64,000 nucleotides of DNA from Saccharum officinarum (GCA_020631735.1 CM036158.1:84703914-84767913), one strand, 5' to 3'. Positions 12,038 through 24,911 are shown, counted from the first letter of the stretch. The notes: generated by a model from the letters alone, not told the origin. Made by a program: numbers and translations.

Positions 12038-13570
12038 CACTACTACAGATTCAAACATCACTGCCGGTCCATCACTGCTGGATTGTATTGGGCCGACAGT
12101 GATAAATCTTCACTACCGGTTCAAACTCTGACAAACATTCAAATGATTGGGGTAGGGGTCAAACCGGCAGTGAAGCTCATTATCACTGCCGGTTCGTGGC
12201 TGGAATCAGCAGTGAATCTTCACTGCCGGTTCGTGGCTAGAATCGGCAGTGATAATGAGCTTCACTGTCAGTTCGTGGCTAGAACCGGCAGTGATAATAA
12301 GGTTCACTGCCGGTTTTTGAACCACCAGTGATTACGAGCTTCACTGCTGGTTCGACCCTTATTTTAGTGTTTCTCTTCTTGATATGTCATTCAATAACAT
12401 GGACTTTGTGATTGCAGCAACCATTTCATCCTCGTAGATATCTATCTTCAAGATTCACATATCGAGGTGTGGGACTCAAAGAAAAAGCCACTTCTCTTAT
12501 TGACTCCCTAGTCAAAGTGCTGAATAAGTAAGTGAACCCAATATCACAACACTTTCTAATCACATAGGATATTGTAATGTCCTCGGCCTTCACACTTCAT
12601 TTACAATGTCACATAGAATGAAGGCATTACCTGATTGGAAAAATCTCAATAGCAAGATGCAAAAGCAATGGAGTGCCCCATTCAGTGTAAAGTATATGGA
12701 GGATCTCAAGACCCTAGATCAACCGATGGGGAACAACGAATGCGGGTTCTATGTGATATGGGCAATGCTAAAATACTTTGGCGCAAAAACAGATAATGGA
12801 GATGATATGGTACGTAGGCATCCCATTTCTATTGTTTTGTCTTACGTTTGTGCATCTCAATATCATCTTGCTTCAATTACAGCGCAAAGCAAACAATCAC
12901 AACCAGTTGCTAGATTTTGAGATGAGAGGAATTCAAGAGGAGATAGCAAGGTTTGTGATGGACGAGATATTGACCAAGAAAGGATCATTCTCCATTGTGA
13001 GGACTAAGAAGTACAAGGCCCAGTACGGAAGAGACCACATCGATAGGCTATTGTAATGCGACTCTTAATTCGATACTTAAAGTTTTTTTTGAAACTTTTG
13101 TAATATAAATGTTGATGGGTTTGTATTGTCGCTGATCCACAACCACCTCCACATCGATATCAAATTGATCGATAGCCACCACCTCCACCTCCCCGACCTC
13201 CCACCCCACCACCTCCCCTCGAAATGAAAATAAAACAATTATTAAAATACAAATTGTGAAAAGTATATCATTACTGGTTCAAAGAAAACCGGCAGTGATA
13301 ATATAATCTACACAACCGGTTGGTTAAAACAACCGGCAGTGATGGCTCAAGTATCACTGCCGGTTTGTAACACAAACCGGCAGTGATTGCTCAAGTATCA
13401 CTGCCGGTTTGTAACACGAACCGACAGTGATACACGAGCTATCACTGTCGGTTTGGCATAACCGACAGTGATGTGATTAGCTTATCACTGCCGAGTTGGT
13501 TATGGCGGTTCAAAATCCGCCAGTGAAGGGGGGTTTTGAACCGCCAGTGATGTCCTTCTCTGGTGTAGTG
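12038..13570. mobile_element. CACTA element with subterminal repeats
   Basis: The ends are CACTACTACAGA on the left and the complement of CACTACACCAGA on the right. Many copies of TCACTGCCGGTT and its complement crowd 12060-12350 and 13270-13560, as in CACTA subterminal repeat zones. The 3-bp flanks (TAC left, CAC right) differ by one base, so the target duplication has probably mutated. No TNP2 transposase is present; the cargo is a Ulp1-like peptidase fragment. Confidence 0.85.
12418..13056 (+). pseudogene. Ulp1-like C48 cysteine peptidase, C-terminal fragment
   Basis: Three exons can be traced: 12418-12527 (acceptor TTGCAG, donor GTAAGT), 12617-12809 (donor GTACGT) and 12883-13056 (acceptor ATTACAG, stop TAA). 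The exons carry the C48 catalytic residues: His in NHFILVDI, Asp in IEVWDSKK, and Cys in QPMGNNECGFYVIW, with the oxyanion Gln before it. C48 proteases cleave SUMO-like modifiers, and transposon-borne relatives are common in plant CACTA and Mutator elements. A one-base shift within exon 1 puts TAG in frame, and the N-terminal region is absent. It is a broken fragment carried by the CACTA element. Confidence 0.8.
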
Positions 13571-14017
13571 CACATTTTATAATTTGTTGATGATTGGACT
13601 TTGACTCTATAAATTTTAGATTAATTTGACTCTTTTTATTTTAAATGAATGTATGGATAATGGATGCATCATATATGGTATGGAGTATGAACCATAGACA
13701 GTGTATGGTGTATAGTATTATAATATAATAGGACATATTATTTTTATATGATTTATTAAGACTTATGAATAGACTAGTTTTATATTATTATCATTATCAA
13801 ACTTTAGATAATACACATATTACATTTTTGATGTTTTCATAGGGCTGGCTCGCGAGCCAAACGAGCCAGCTCGAGCTCGTAAACGAGCCAAGCCGAGCCG
13901 GCCTTCTGGCTCGTTAAGATAACGAGCCGAGCCGAGCTCGGCTCGTTATCTTAACGAGCCAGAACGAGCCGAGCCAAACGAGCCGAGCTGGCTCGTTAGT
14001 CCAGCTTTACTTGTGAA

Positions 14018-15006
14018 ACACCTATTAGCTCGCCGAACCACCAAGTGAACAGTTGACATAATGGTGACTAGCGTGTTGGCAAGCACATGAACCTCAGGAT
14101 AAAAATCACTGTGTCATCCTTGTCTTCCCGTTGGTTTATATCTCGTTACACAAGCTTATACTTACTTTTCATATGTTGTGCTTGTGTAGTTGCTCTTGCA
14201 ATTAGTTAGCTTGTGTAGTTTGCTAGTTACCTTCTTGCTTGTGCAGCATAGAAATAGCTCCTATGCATGACTAATTGGCTTGTGTAGCCTTGTTAGTCAT
14301 ATTGCTTAGTTTGTGTAGCTAAGTGTGGACACAAAAACGTGTCCAAGTGTCTCACACGCAGCAAGCTAGAAGGATCTGCCTGGAGCAAGTTCTGAGATCC
14401 GCTAGCTTCAACGCTGGACCGGTTGGATCTGAAAGAAAACCCAAAGACATGCTAGTCAATTTGACCTGCAATTAACAAGGAAGAGAAATCTTATCATTAA
14501 CATAAGGTGAAACCTGTCGGTGTTGCTCCAGACAGTTTCAGATATATGGCTTTGAAAGCCAATGAGTGAGGTCATTGACTAAATAGTCGATAACTGAAAG
14601 ACATATGAAAAAAGGCTCTTTGAGGTGATAGAAATCGGCTAAGTATAAATATAAGACATGATGACTAGTGTTTTGGATCACGGTGCATTTATGACAGCAA
14701 TATGATAATGGAAAAATAAGTACAATACACCCAAATACAAAAGATTAGAGATTTTACTTTTAGAGATTTTAGTTTCTCAATTAAACAACCGAATTCAGAA
14801 TAAATAAGGTCATAATGTGTATCAGTCGATTATTAAGCATAAATAAACTTGCAAACAAATCAAATTTAATCCATTACCATCAACAGTGAAGTTCGAGCGG
14901 ATTGATGCAGCTATGATGATTATAACAAACTTTGAGATAAAAAATTTACGAGTTTACTTATATCTAACGACTTCATGTTATAAACTATGCATGTGAGAGC
15001 GCGTGC
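14018..15006. other. Continuation of the SIRE-like LTR, then unassigned DNA
   Basis: The sequence resumes directly after the hAT duplication. It contains repeated CTTGTGTAG phrases (14180-14340) typical of an LTR's R/U5 part. Bases 14340-15006 show no recognised feature up to the chromovirus LTR. Confidence 0.4.
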
Positions 15007-18000
15007 TGTAACAGAACCGACCAAATTATAAGAGCACAAGTACAAAAACAAGCACCGAAGCACTCAAATTTTTGAACTTGAGCCCATATAATCCCGGTAG
15101 TAAATCAAAACCACGAAGGATTTCAAACCAACTTGCTTACAACCAAGATCGCATCATTCAACATACAACATAGTACGTTACATTTCACAAGTAGTTCCGA
15201 AATAAGTTTACACACATGGAGTCGCAATTATTACAAACTAAGTTCATAAAGTAGAGGAAGCATACACACAACAGTTGTTTAACTACTGCCAGTCTTGTTG
15301 ATCAACAACCTGCAAAAGCATTAGGAAAGTACATAACAGATGATCACGCCCTAGTGATCTAGTCTTCGTCACCCGTAGGGTGGAGACAAGTTTTGCAGAA
15401 GCCTTGATAGAGCATATCATCTGCAACAGGAGGGAATAAACCCTGAGTACTGGAATGTACTCAGCTAGACTTACCCGTCAAAAACCAGAAATAAGATGAC
15501 ACCAAGGATTATGCAAGGCTTACACAAGAGGCTAGCTGACATCACATTTTGCATAAAGGCATAAGTAATTGAAACTCTTATAACCTGTACTAGCAGTTCT
15601 TTTTAGCATTTACCTGTCATCTATCTTAGCACATGTACTAAGCATGCACTTGATTATAATCAAACAATTATCAATATTATATTCAGAGCAGGTATGAATT
15701 GTGGCAACATTGTATCATTCCCTTAACCACCTGTTCATTTAATGAGATCTACGTTGCCGCTGCTCAAGTCAAGTGCTCACTAACCGGGAGCAACGACGAT
15801 TCGAATCGAGTTCCTATCCAGCTAGAGGGGTATTTCTAACACTCACCGCGCAGGCCCCTGCCAGGGTCGCACAAGCCACCTTTTCATATGATTCAGGAAT
15901 CGCGGGTCCGAATGATGTCGCGACCCCAAGGGCGACACTCTACCAGGTGATAGGAACTCTAACCCCCCTTGGTCTCACGCCAATATCCCCAAGCACATCC
16001 TTTCTCTCCTCCAAGAAGCAACCTACCATTCGATTCCCGGCCTGAATCACATTACTCGGCTTCGCGGTCGGAATGACTTATCCGGCCAACTAAATGTTAG
16101 ACTACGTTCAACATGACTCAAGGACGTACAGCGAATCGGTCCTTAAACGACTCCGACGGGCATAGCTCCACACCCAAGACGTGAAGTGTCTTGCGGCTGT
16201 ACTATCGAACTCCCGCCCGGTCTCAATTTCATTTTAAAGCATGGTTTCATCCACAATAGCCATAAAGCCACTCGTGACTCCTTCCTACATCTCGCGGATG
16301 ACCGGAAATCACCCGACTTCTACCGTACTAAGCAGGGCTAAGCATTGATACGTGCCTAAACCTAAATTAGGATTTAAGTACGATATCTGGGCAAGGATAG
16401 GTATAATGCAATAATTGTTTTCATACAACTCCTACAACTTAATGCATTAAACAATTAAAAGTACTCAAGATAGATTTATAAAATGATGGGTTCAGCATGC
16501 ACCGGGGCTTGCCTTTCAGAAAGGTCGAGGGCCGGTGGTCTGGGCACTTAGGAAGGTCATCTGCGGGCACTTCTTCGCCTGCTGGATCCTCGGGCTCCTT
16601 CTGCTGCTCCTGGTCCTCCTCCGGAAATGCTCCTTCGAACTCGAGGAGTGTCACCCCCTCCGGTACACCTATTGCATGAATACACAATAAATATCATGGA
16701 TGCATAATGGTGCAACATGCTCGGAATGAAATGCATTTCAGCAGTGAAAGTACTCTATTCAAGTCACTTCATCAATACGTGCAAATCTCTTCTCCGGTGG
16801 AGAAGTACTTACCTAATCTACCCAACCTAGGATATAGCTGTTCTTCTTCGGTTAAGGCCCTAGCACCTAACAATTACAAGAGTAGCATTACTTAGGTTAC
16901 CACATCCAACACCAAAATACACAGTAAGACCTTCTGGACAGCAGCTCAAAGATGCTAACATAACTGAAGATTCCTAACTCCAAAAGATATGATATAAGAC
17001 AATCTGGAAAACTTAAGAAATGCACTACAATTCATTTTCAGATCTCAACCCTAAATTCCTAAGTTTTCCATGTCGAATTTCATAAGTTTCTGAATCTGTC
17101 CTCTCTAAACAGAGAGTAGCAATTTCTGGACTGTCACTAAAAACAACAATAACTCCCAAACTACTAAGCCAAATGCTCCCAAATTTTGACAAAAGCTAGT
17201 TTATCAAGCTTACTACAACTTTGGTATTTACAAGTTTTCCAGCAACCACCTTTATCAAAGGTCAAACCTATAAATACTACCAGCTGTCCAGAAAACCTAG
17301 AATTGCAAAGATTAAATATTTATTTATGTGTCAAACATCCCTTAAGATCAAACTAATGTTACCACAAGTTCACATAGGTCACAAAAACACCAGAAAGTAA
17401 GGTTTGTCTACCTAAAATATTTATTTTCATCCTTTTCTTAATTTACTTAATTAATTAAGTGGGAAATTAAACTTATATACAAACTGCTTAGAAAATTCTA
17501 TAAAAATTACAGGAGGCTCCCTGGCCCACTAGAAGGCTACTGTAAAAATTTGAACCAAAGTTATTCACAGAAATTACTTACACAAAATTCACAAGCCAAA
17601 AAGGCTGATTTTTGTATAATTAACAAATCATATTGAAAAGTATCAAACAACAGATTTCATAATTTTCTTGGATACTTTAGGGTACCAAGACATTCTCCAA
17701 AAAGTTATAAGAACATTGCACATGTAGAAAAATTACAAAAATTCATTTAAATATTTCCTAAAACAACAAGATAGCATTATAACTTGAAAAGTACTTAAGC
17801 ACTACTGCCCAAATTTTTACCAAAGCTAGAGCAAGTATAAATTAGTCTATCCACCAAATTTCATAATTTTTGGAATACTACAGCTCAAGTTATACCTTTA
17901 ACAAATTTGCCTTCATTTCAAAACACATTTGAAAGATCTATTTAATTCTCCCAGAGACTAAATATTACATATCAGCTTTATATTTTTCTAAAATACTACA

Positions 18001-19852
18001 CATCATGTAGATCCTAACAAAATTTATCTCATAATTTTTGGGCAAGTAAAACCCTAGATCTACATTTTCCAAACATCAACTAAAATATGTGACAAAAATG
18101 AAAAGAAAAAAAAAACAAAACCGAACCCTAACTCGCTACTGGGCCGGCCCCTACGCGGACGCGGCCCAACTACGCGCGCGGCCTGCTCAGGCTGTCCCGC
18201 CCGTGCGCGCGTGGGGCTGACCGGAAGGCCCCACTGGTCAGCGAGAGAGAGGCGGAGGGGAGGAGCTGCGGTTGCCGGAGATCGCCGGCGGTGAGCCGAC
18301 CGGCGAAACTGAGCGGACGAGCGCGACCACGTCATCGAGCTAAGTCAATTGGTGGCAAGAACGGGGCGGCGGAACCATGGGGAGGCGCTCATCGTCAGGC
18401 ATGGCGGTCCACGGCCGTGGCTTGCCGACGTCGGTGAGCTATACGGCGGCTCATCCCAAATGACTGGTCCCGTGAGCATCAGCAACTCCAGACGGACCCA
18501 ACGCACCCAAGAATGAAGACAGTAGAGCACCAGAGGAGCACGGCCACGCTACGGGAGCGCTCCGGCGAGGAATGTCTGAGGCGGACGGTGGCGGACACGG
18601 CAATGCCGCCTTACCTCCCCACAATTGACCCAGCTGCGAGGTGGAAGATGGAGGGGGCTTCAAGGCGGAGCGGTGTGTGAGTTTTTATGGACAGTGGTGC
18701 GGTGGTGCGCGCGCACGAGCTCGCCGGAGTGGAGGCGGGAGCTGCGCTCGGTTGTTCCACCCGGTGGAGGGAAGAACGAAAGGGAGAGGGAGGTGTGGCG
18801 CGAGTGAGGCAGAGACCGTCGTCGTGGCGGCCTTGAAGGCTTGGTGACGTGACGGGTGGGACCGCGGCCGGCGTACGGTTGCCACCGCGCGGCCACGCGT
18901 CGGCGTTGCCCTGCCGTCGGTCGGCCACCGACTAAAGAACGGCCGACTGAATTGACGAGGCCGAAACGGTGACTGACAAAGCAACTTTGTCGATGATTAT
19001 CTCCTAAACCAGCTCGAGTTAGCAGAAGATGATAATACCAAAATTATAGAGCTACATGAGGACTACAACTTTGTCAATTGGCTCCAGGACTGATTCAGCT
19101 TGGTTTGTGAGTTATAAGGTGCCAAAGTGGGGTACATTGAAACTGTTTACAACTTCACACTTAGCCAAAAATGCTAAGTCCCAAACCAACCTCTAATACT
19201 GACTTGTGGGCAATTTTTGAATATTTTCTGGTCATTTTCATGAGATGGCCATATTAGAACTTTTGTTCCTTATGAAATTCTCTACAACTTTGCTTAAGGT
19301 TGCTCCTCCATGCAAGATCTCTAAGCTATACTTTTTAATTGGTCAAACCAGATCACTCTAGGGTCCACACTTAGTCAACAACATTTGGAAGGGCAATTTG
19401 GTAATTTTGGTCAACATGAACATTGCTCCACTACTTTCCCTAAATATAATTAAGGTGTTATGAGACCTAATTAGCCACTCTATACATTGGTTACACGAAA
19501 TTCCTAGTGTCACACACTTTGAAACAAGCAAATCAATATTCCACCCAATTGTTGCAAGCTCATATTGCACATGTTGCATGAGTGTGTTGCATAACACTTG
19601 CTAATTATGTTACACTGAAGTGGTTAGCATGTTTCCAAATGAAATTGCACATAAGGTACTTGTGTGTTGCACACTACTCACTTCTTACTTCACATGAAAT
19701 ATAACATATGTGGCAATGTTTCCAAAGCATGTTTCACATATTATAAGCTCATGCATGAAATGAATGATGCTCCCACTCATGAATGAGGTGGTTAATGTTA
19801 ATGCTCATGAAATGCAATGCACTTAAGGAAGCCAAACACCTGAGGTGTTACA
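15007..19852 (-). repeat. Chromovirus 3' LTR, 4.85 kb
   Basis: In element orientation the LTR starts TGTAACACC, directly after the polypurine tract, and ends CTGTTACA. Its last 1.2 kb matches 26295-27503. At 4846 bp it is unusually long. It includes a GC-rich block at 18120-18960, with the composition of a gene 5' region, within otherwise AT-rich DNA. Open frames inside it overlap one another and show no domain. Confidence 0.85.
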
Positions 19853-22800
19853 GCCCTCCCCCCTTATAAAAATCTCGTCCCGAGATTTGGAAAGCGTACC
19901 ATTTTTCATATAATTCCTTATAACCATCCCGCAGATAGTCCTCCCGTTCCCATGTAGCGTCACTTTCATTACCCTGATTACTCCACATTACTTTATAACA
20001 CTTAATCACTTTGCTTCTAGTCACTCGTTCCTGAGTATCGATCACTCGGTCTGGCTTTTCTTCGTAAGTTAGATCGGATTCCAGCCTGATATCTCCTAAA
20101 GGGACTCTTTCCTCAGGAACTCGAAGACACTTTTTGAGCTAAGATACATGGAAGACGTTGAATATGGCACTTATTTCAGGAGGTAACTGGATTTTGTACG
20201 CAACAGCTCCACTCTTGCCTATGATCTGGAAAGGACCCACGTATCTTGGCGCAAGTTTCCGCTTAATACCAAAACGTTGGACACTCTTCATTGGAGAAAC
20301 TTTTAGGTAAACGAAGTCTCCAACTTCAAACTCGAGTGGCTTTCTACGATGATCAGCATAGTTTTTCTGTCTAGCTTGGGCTGCAGCCATATGTTTTTGG
20401 ATGGTACGGACTTGTTCCTCAACTTCCTGAACAAAATCAATACCATAATACCTTCTTTCACCAGCTTCTACCCAGTTTAGTGGAGTTCTACACTTACGAC
20501 CGTACAAAGCTTCGAATGGGGCCATCTTAATACTCTCTTGGTAACTATTATTGTACGAGAATTCGGCTAGAGGTAACCATTTTTCCCAAGAACCCTTGGA
20601 TGAAATGACACATGCCTGCAACAGATCTTCCAAGATTTGGTTAACCCGTTCCGTCTGACCTAACGTCTGGGGGTGATAAGCAGAGCTTCTCACTAACTTG
20701 GTTCCCAGAAGGTGATGCAAGTGCTCCCAAAAGCGAGCAGTGAACTGGGGACCACGGTCAGAAATGATAGTGCGAGGTACCCCATGGAGTCAGACTATCT
20801 GATTGAAGTACAACTCAGCATAGTCAGTGGGACGATAGTCCACTCTAACAAGAATGAAGTGAGCTGATTTGGTTAAATGATCCACAATTACCCAGATGGA
20901 GTTATGATTTTTGACAGTAGGAGAAAGTCCGATAATGAAATCCATACTTATCTCTTCCCATTTCCAACCTAGGATAGAAAGTGGTTGAAGTAACCCAGCT
21001 TTCATATGCACAGCTTTAACTCTACAGCAGGTGTCACACCTGGCAACATACGCAGCTATTTCTTTCCGCATTTTGGTCCACCAATAGTATGGCTTCAAAT
21101 CATAATACATCTTATTGCTACCAGGATGGATGGACAACTTAGAGGAGTGTGCTTCAGACATAATATCATTTCTAAGCTCTCGGTCCTTAGGCACAACTAA
21201 CCTATCCTTGAACCATAGTACACCCTCTTCATCTACCCTGAACTGTGTAGTTTCTTGCTCTTTCATCTTGCGTTTTATGTGGAATACACCAGGATCAGTC
21301 TTTTGGAGCTCAATAATTCTGCTTTTGAGAGTACAACTGACAGTGACGTTGTACAAGACTACTGGATGTAGAAGGCGAGATCGATGAAAATCAGTTTCAA
21401 CTAGGGAATGGCAATGAGACTTACGGCTTAAAGCATCCGCAACCACATTTGCCTTGCCAGGATGATAGTGCACTTGAAGGTTATAATCCTTAATCAACTC
21501 GAGCCATCTTCTTTGACGCATATTTAACTCGGGTTGGGTGAAGATGTATTTGAGGCTTTTGTGGTCTGTGTAGATATTGCAGACAATGCCCAGCAGATAA
21601 TGCTGCCATACTTTCAAAGCATGAACAACTACGGCCAGTTCTAAGTCATGCGTTGGATAATTCACCTCATGCTTCTGAAGTTGTCGAGAGGTATATGCAA
21701 TCACTTGGCCTTCCTGCATCAACACACCTCCCAAACCTATGCCTGAGGCATCACAATAAACATCAAATGGTTTCTCGATATCCGGTTGTGCCAAAACCGG
21801 AGTCGAGGTTAGGAGGGTGCGCAGTTGGTGAAAAGCCGCATCACACTTAGGAGTCCAGACAAACCTGGTGTCTTTTTGTAGCAACCGAGTCATGGGTTTG
21901 GCTATTTTTGAGAAATCCGGGATGAAGCGACGATAATAGCCAGCCAACCCAAGAAAACTCCAGACCTCATGAACCGAAGTAGGAGCCTTCCAATTCAATA
22001 CTTCTTGTACCTTGGCGGGATCCACCATAATTCCCCCATCGGACAACACATGCCCAAGGAAAGGTACTTCACGAAGCCAGAACTCACATTTACTGAACTT
22101 CGCATACAGTTGATGTTCTCGTAGTCTGGTGAGAACAATCCGCAGGTGTTCAGCGTGTTCTTCCTCACTTTCAGAATATATCAAGATGTCATCAATAAAC
22201 ACCACCACAAACTTGTCCAATTCAGGCATAAACACCGAATTCATCAAGCACATGAAGTGTGCGGGGGCATTTGTCAGGCCGAAAGACATAACAAGATACT
22301 CATAAAGGCCGTATCTTATTGAGAAAGCTGTTTTTGGAATATCTTCGGGACGGATTTTAATCTGATGGTAACCAGACCTCAGATCAATCTTGGAAAAGAC
22401 TTTAGCTTTGGACAACTGATCGAACAGGATATCGATACGTGGTAGGGGATACTTATTTTTGACAGTGACTGCATTCAGAGGTCTATAATCTACGCACATT
22501 CACAACGACTGATCCTTCTTCTTTACAAAGATAGCAGGACATCCCCACGGAGACGAACTGGGACGAATCAACCCCTTCTTCAAAAGTTCATTCAATTGCA
22601 CCTTAAGTTTAGCTAGCTCATTCGGAGGCATCCTATAAGGTCTCCTAGAGATGGAAGCCGTGCCAGGCAACAACTCAATTTTAAATTCCACATCCCGATC
22701 CGGAGGGAGTCCCGGCAAATCATCAGGAAAAACATCCGGAAACTCATTCACTACGGGAATTTCGGCCAACACCTTTGCTTGCACAGCATGAACTTCCCTA

Positions 22801-22979
22801 GACAAATCAACTTTTCTAGGAAGTTTTACCAGAAAACCCTTTTGATCTGTAGGATCTCTGAGCATAACTACCCGAGTGGATGTATCAATGAGTACCCCAT
22901 TCTGACTCATCCAATTCATGCCCAGAATAACATCTATGCCTAATCCCGGCAAAACCACTAAGGCAAGCGAGTAGTTTCA
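19848..22979 (-). pseudogene. Chromovirus pol: PR end, RT, RNase H, integrase, chromodomain
   Basis: The RT region contains [12 protein letters not shown] and the active site [11 protein letters not shown]. RNase H shows [13 protein letters not shown] and [11 protein letters not shown]. Integrase has an HHCC-type zinc region ([14 protein letters not shown]) and catalytic residues in MDFI, ISDRGPQF and QTERVNQ. The C-terminus has the GPF module (YVGPFQIIGK) and then a chromodomain (RVIDTQERVTRSKVIKCYKV to DATWERED). In-frame stops lie at 22977-22979, 22500-22502, 20790-20792 and 20139-20141. The last separates the chromodomain from the integrase. All are compatible with C-to-T or G-to-A change. 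The frame is otherwise uninterrupted, which indicates fairly recent activity. It cannot make a full polyprotein as it stands. Confidence 0.9.
19853..19865 (-). other. Polypurine tract
   Basis: On the - strand AAGGGGGGAGGGC lies directly before the LTR start TGTAACACC. It is the expected primer site for plus-strand synthesis. The pol frame runs through it and terminates on the TAA within the first bases of the LTR (19848-19850). Confidence 0.85.
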
Positions 22980-24253
22980 CCCTTCCATCTCAAGCTCAAG
23001 ATTCCCCACTACTTTATTTGTGGAAATATTCCCACTTGCTGCGCTAATGCAATAACCTCCACCTTCAACAGTATGCAATTTGTGTGCATACTTTGATGCA
23101 AACTTAGGACTGATAAAGGAATGCGAAGCACCTGAATCAAAAAGTACCACTGCAGGATGTTGGTCAACTAGGAACTTACCAGCAGTGACAACCTCACCAG
23201 ATGGGATTTCCTCAATACTGTTATAATGAGCGTGCCCTTGACGGCCACCTTGGTTGACATTCTTCTTAGGGTAAGGATAGTTCCTGGACCAATGGCCTGG
23301 CTTGTTGTAGTTCCAGCAAGGCATGTTGCTAGGAGGGACACTGGAGCTGCCTTGGCCCGAATTACCCTTTGGCAGAGCCACTATATATGCCTTGCGAAAC
23401 CCAGTCTTCACTGGCGCCTTCTTTTGCGGAGGACGGAACTTAGCACTTATGGCAGGAGGGCGAGGAGGAGCCCTCGGGGTAGCTGGAGCTCGAGACTGTG
23501 AAGCACCTGCCTCAAGTGCCCTCTTGCGGCTCTTAGAAGCAGCATAGATAGAGTTATTGTTCTCTTGAGTCAGAGCATCACTGATAAATTCATTGAAGGT
23601 AGTACACTTGCTAGTGCCCATAGTCTTCATCAGCTTTGGGCCGAGGCCTCTTTTAAAGCTAGTAATTTTCTTAGCATCGGTATCCACAAACTCTGTGGCA
23701 TACCTTGCCAGGTTGTTGAAAGATTGTAGATATTCAGTCAAGCTTTTATTTCCCTGTGATAACCTCATGAATTCTGTGTGCTTGATTGCCATAAGACCTG
23801 GAGGAATATAGTTCCCACGGAATGCGGCCTTGAACTGGTCCCAAGCAATCGAGACATTTGCAGGCAGTGTGGAATGATAGTGGCTCCACCAAATACCCGC
23901 TGGACCATGAAGTTGGTGAGAAACATATTCAGTTTTTAGCTCATCGGTCAAACGAAGCAGACGAAACTTTTGTTCAATAGTGTTCAACCACTCGTCAGCT
24001 TGCAGTGGTTCCTCCGCCTCCTTAAAGAGCGGGGGCTTAGTATCAAGAAAGTCCTTGAAATCACTGTACTGATTGGGTTCTGGGCCCTGGCGGCCATGAC
24101 GAGCCTCCCGGTTGGCAAGCTGGCGCATAGCATCTGCCAGCATGTGCTGCCCTTTGACCACGGTCTGCATCAGCTCAGCCAGGGTAGGTGGTGGTGGAGG
24201 GGTGGCTGTTCCTCATCCTCATTGCCACGACCCCGACGGAGATTATACGACAT
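22977..24253 (-). pseudogene. Chromovirus gag with protease start (broken)
   Basis: Gag packages the element's RNA. The likely start is ATG at 24251-24253 (MSYNLRRGRGNEDEEQPP). A one-base loss in the proline-rich stretch near 24210 shifts the frame. The main frame opens at 24170 and covers the retrotransposon gag domain (PPLFKEAEEPLQADEWLNTI, LTEYLQSFNNLARYA). A zinc knuckle follows at 23318-23277, reading CWNYNKPGHWSRNY. The second and third metal-binding Cys are Tyr here, so the knuckle should not bind zinc. The protease motif LFDSGASHSFIS is intact. The frame ends at TGA 22977-22979, then continues in phase into pol. Confidence 0.88.
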
Positions 24254-24911
24254 CTGCAAAATGCATAGCCAATGAGCACTGACGATGTGGGAAATTTGTA
24301 GATGAATTATTGTAAATATGTCAAACTGACTTCATGAAATGGACTTCTCAAAATACTCATAGCACAATAATTCATCACAACCGCACAATCCATTCAAGCG
24401 CATCAATTGACGCAATCATGCGAGGGAATCCAACAAGATGTACTTTGATAAAGGCTCACTCACAAGGAGCACAACAGTTACTGAACCGTTTACGTTAATA
24501 TCTACGTGATTTTTGACCTTTCGCCCGGTACTTGGATTCGATCTCAAAATTTTTAGTTGACTAGAAAGGCTACTTCAAACTGACCACAAAGAGACTTCTC
24601 AACGGTAGAGTCCCATGGTGGATCATGACTAGCCACCTCGATACCAGCGCGTGCCAAGCAGCACAACCTTATGTCGCGCGCCATAGGAGGCCCTCGGTTT
24701 CGTCGCGGCACCGAAGGGTGCTAATCGTGACACCATCATCGAAAGCACGCAATAAGACATCCAATTGTGATCGAAATTAACAGGTTCAACTAAACATCTA
24801 GGAAACATAGGGTTCGACCTTACATCCCAAAAGTCAGTTATTACAAAGCCTCATTCCAACCCCAGGAGGCACAAAAGATGATTCTAACATCGTAGCTACG
24901 CGATGACTACT
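24254..24911 (-). other. Spacer between accessory ORF and gag
   Basis: About 660 bases of untranslated chromovirus leader with no recognised feature. If the accessory protein is made from genomic RNA, gag would need internal initiation or a spliced RNA; no convincing splice pair was identified by eye. Confidence 0.4.

Larger units (their letters stand above)
11815..14009. mobile_element. Non-autonomous hAT element with nested CACTA
   Basis: Inverted ends TAAAGCTGGAC and GTCCAGCTTTA enclose 2195 bp. An 8-bp target duplication, CTTGTGAA, stands at 11807-11814 and 14010-14017, diagnostic of the hAT superfamily. Subterminal regions (11830-11990 and 13840-14000) are dense in AGCTCG and GAGCC motifs in both orientations. 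No hAT transposase is present. A CACTA element occupies 12038-13570, so the original element was only about 660 bp. Confidence 0.88.

Noticed and set aside
12060..13560. Possible CRISPR-like array of CACTGCCGG repeats
   Set aside because: Spacing is irregular and orientation alternates; these are CACTA subterminal repeats in a plant genome.
15773..16045. Open frame repeated at 27051-27317
   Set aside because: Both lie in the two LTRs of the chromovirus; the duplication reflects LTR identity, not a gene family.
22977..23501. + strand open frames opposite gag (for example 23226-23501)
   Set aside because: They are shadows of the - strand gag frame, where the recognisable domains lie.
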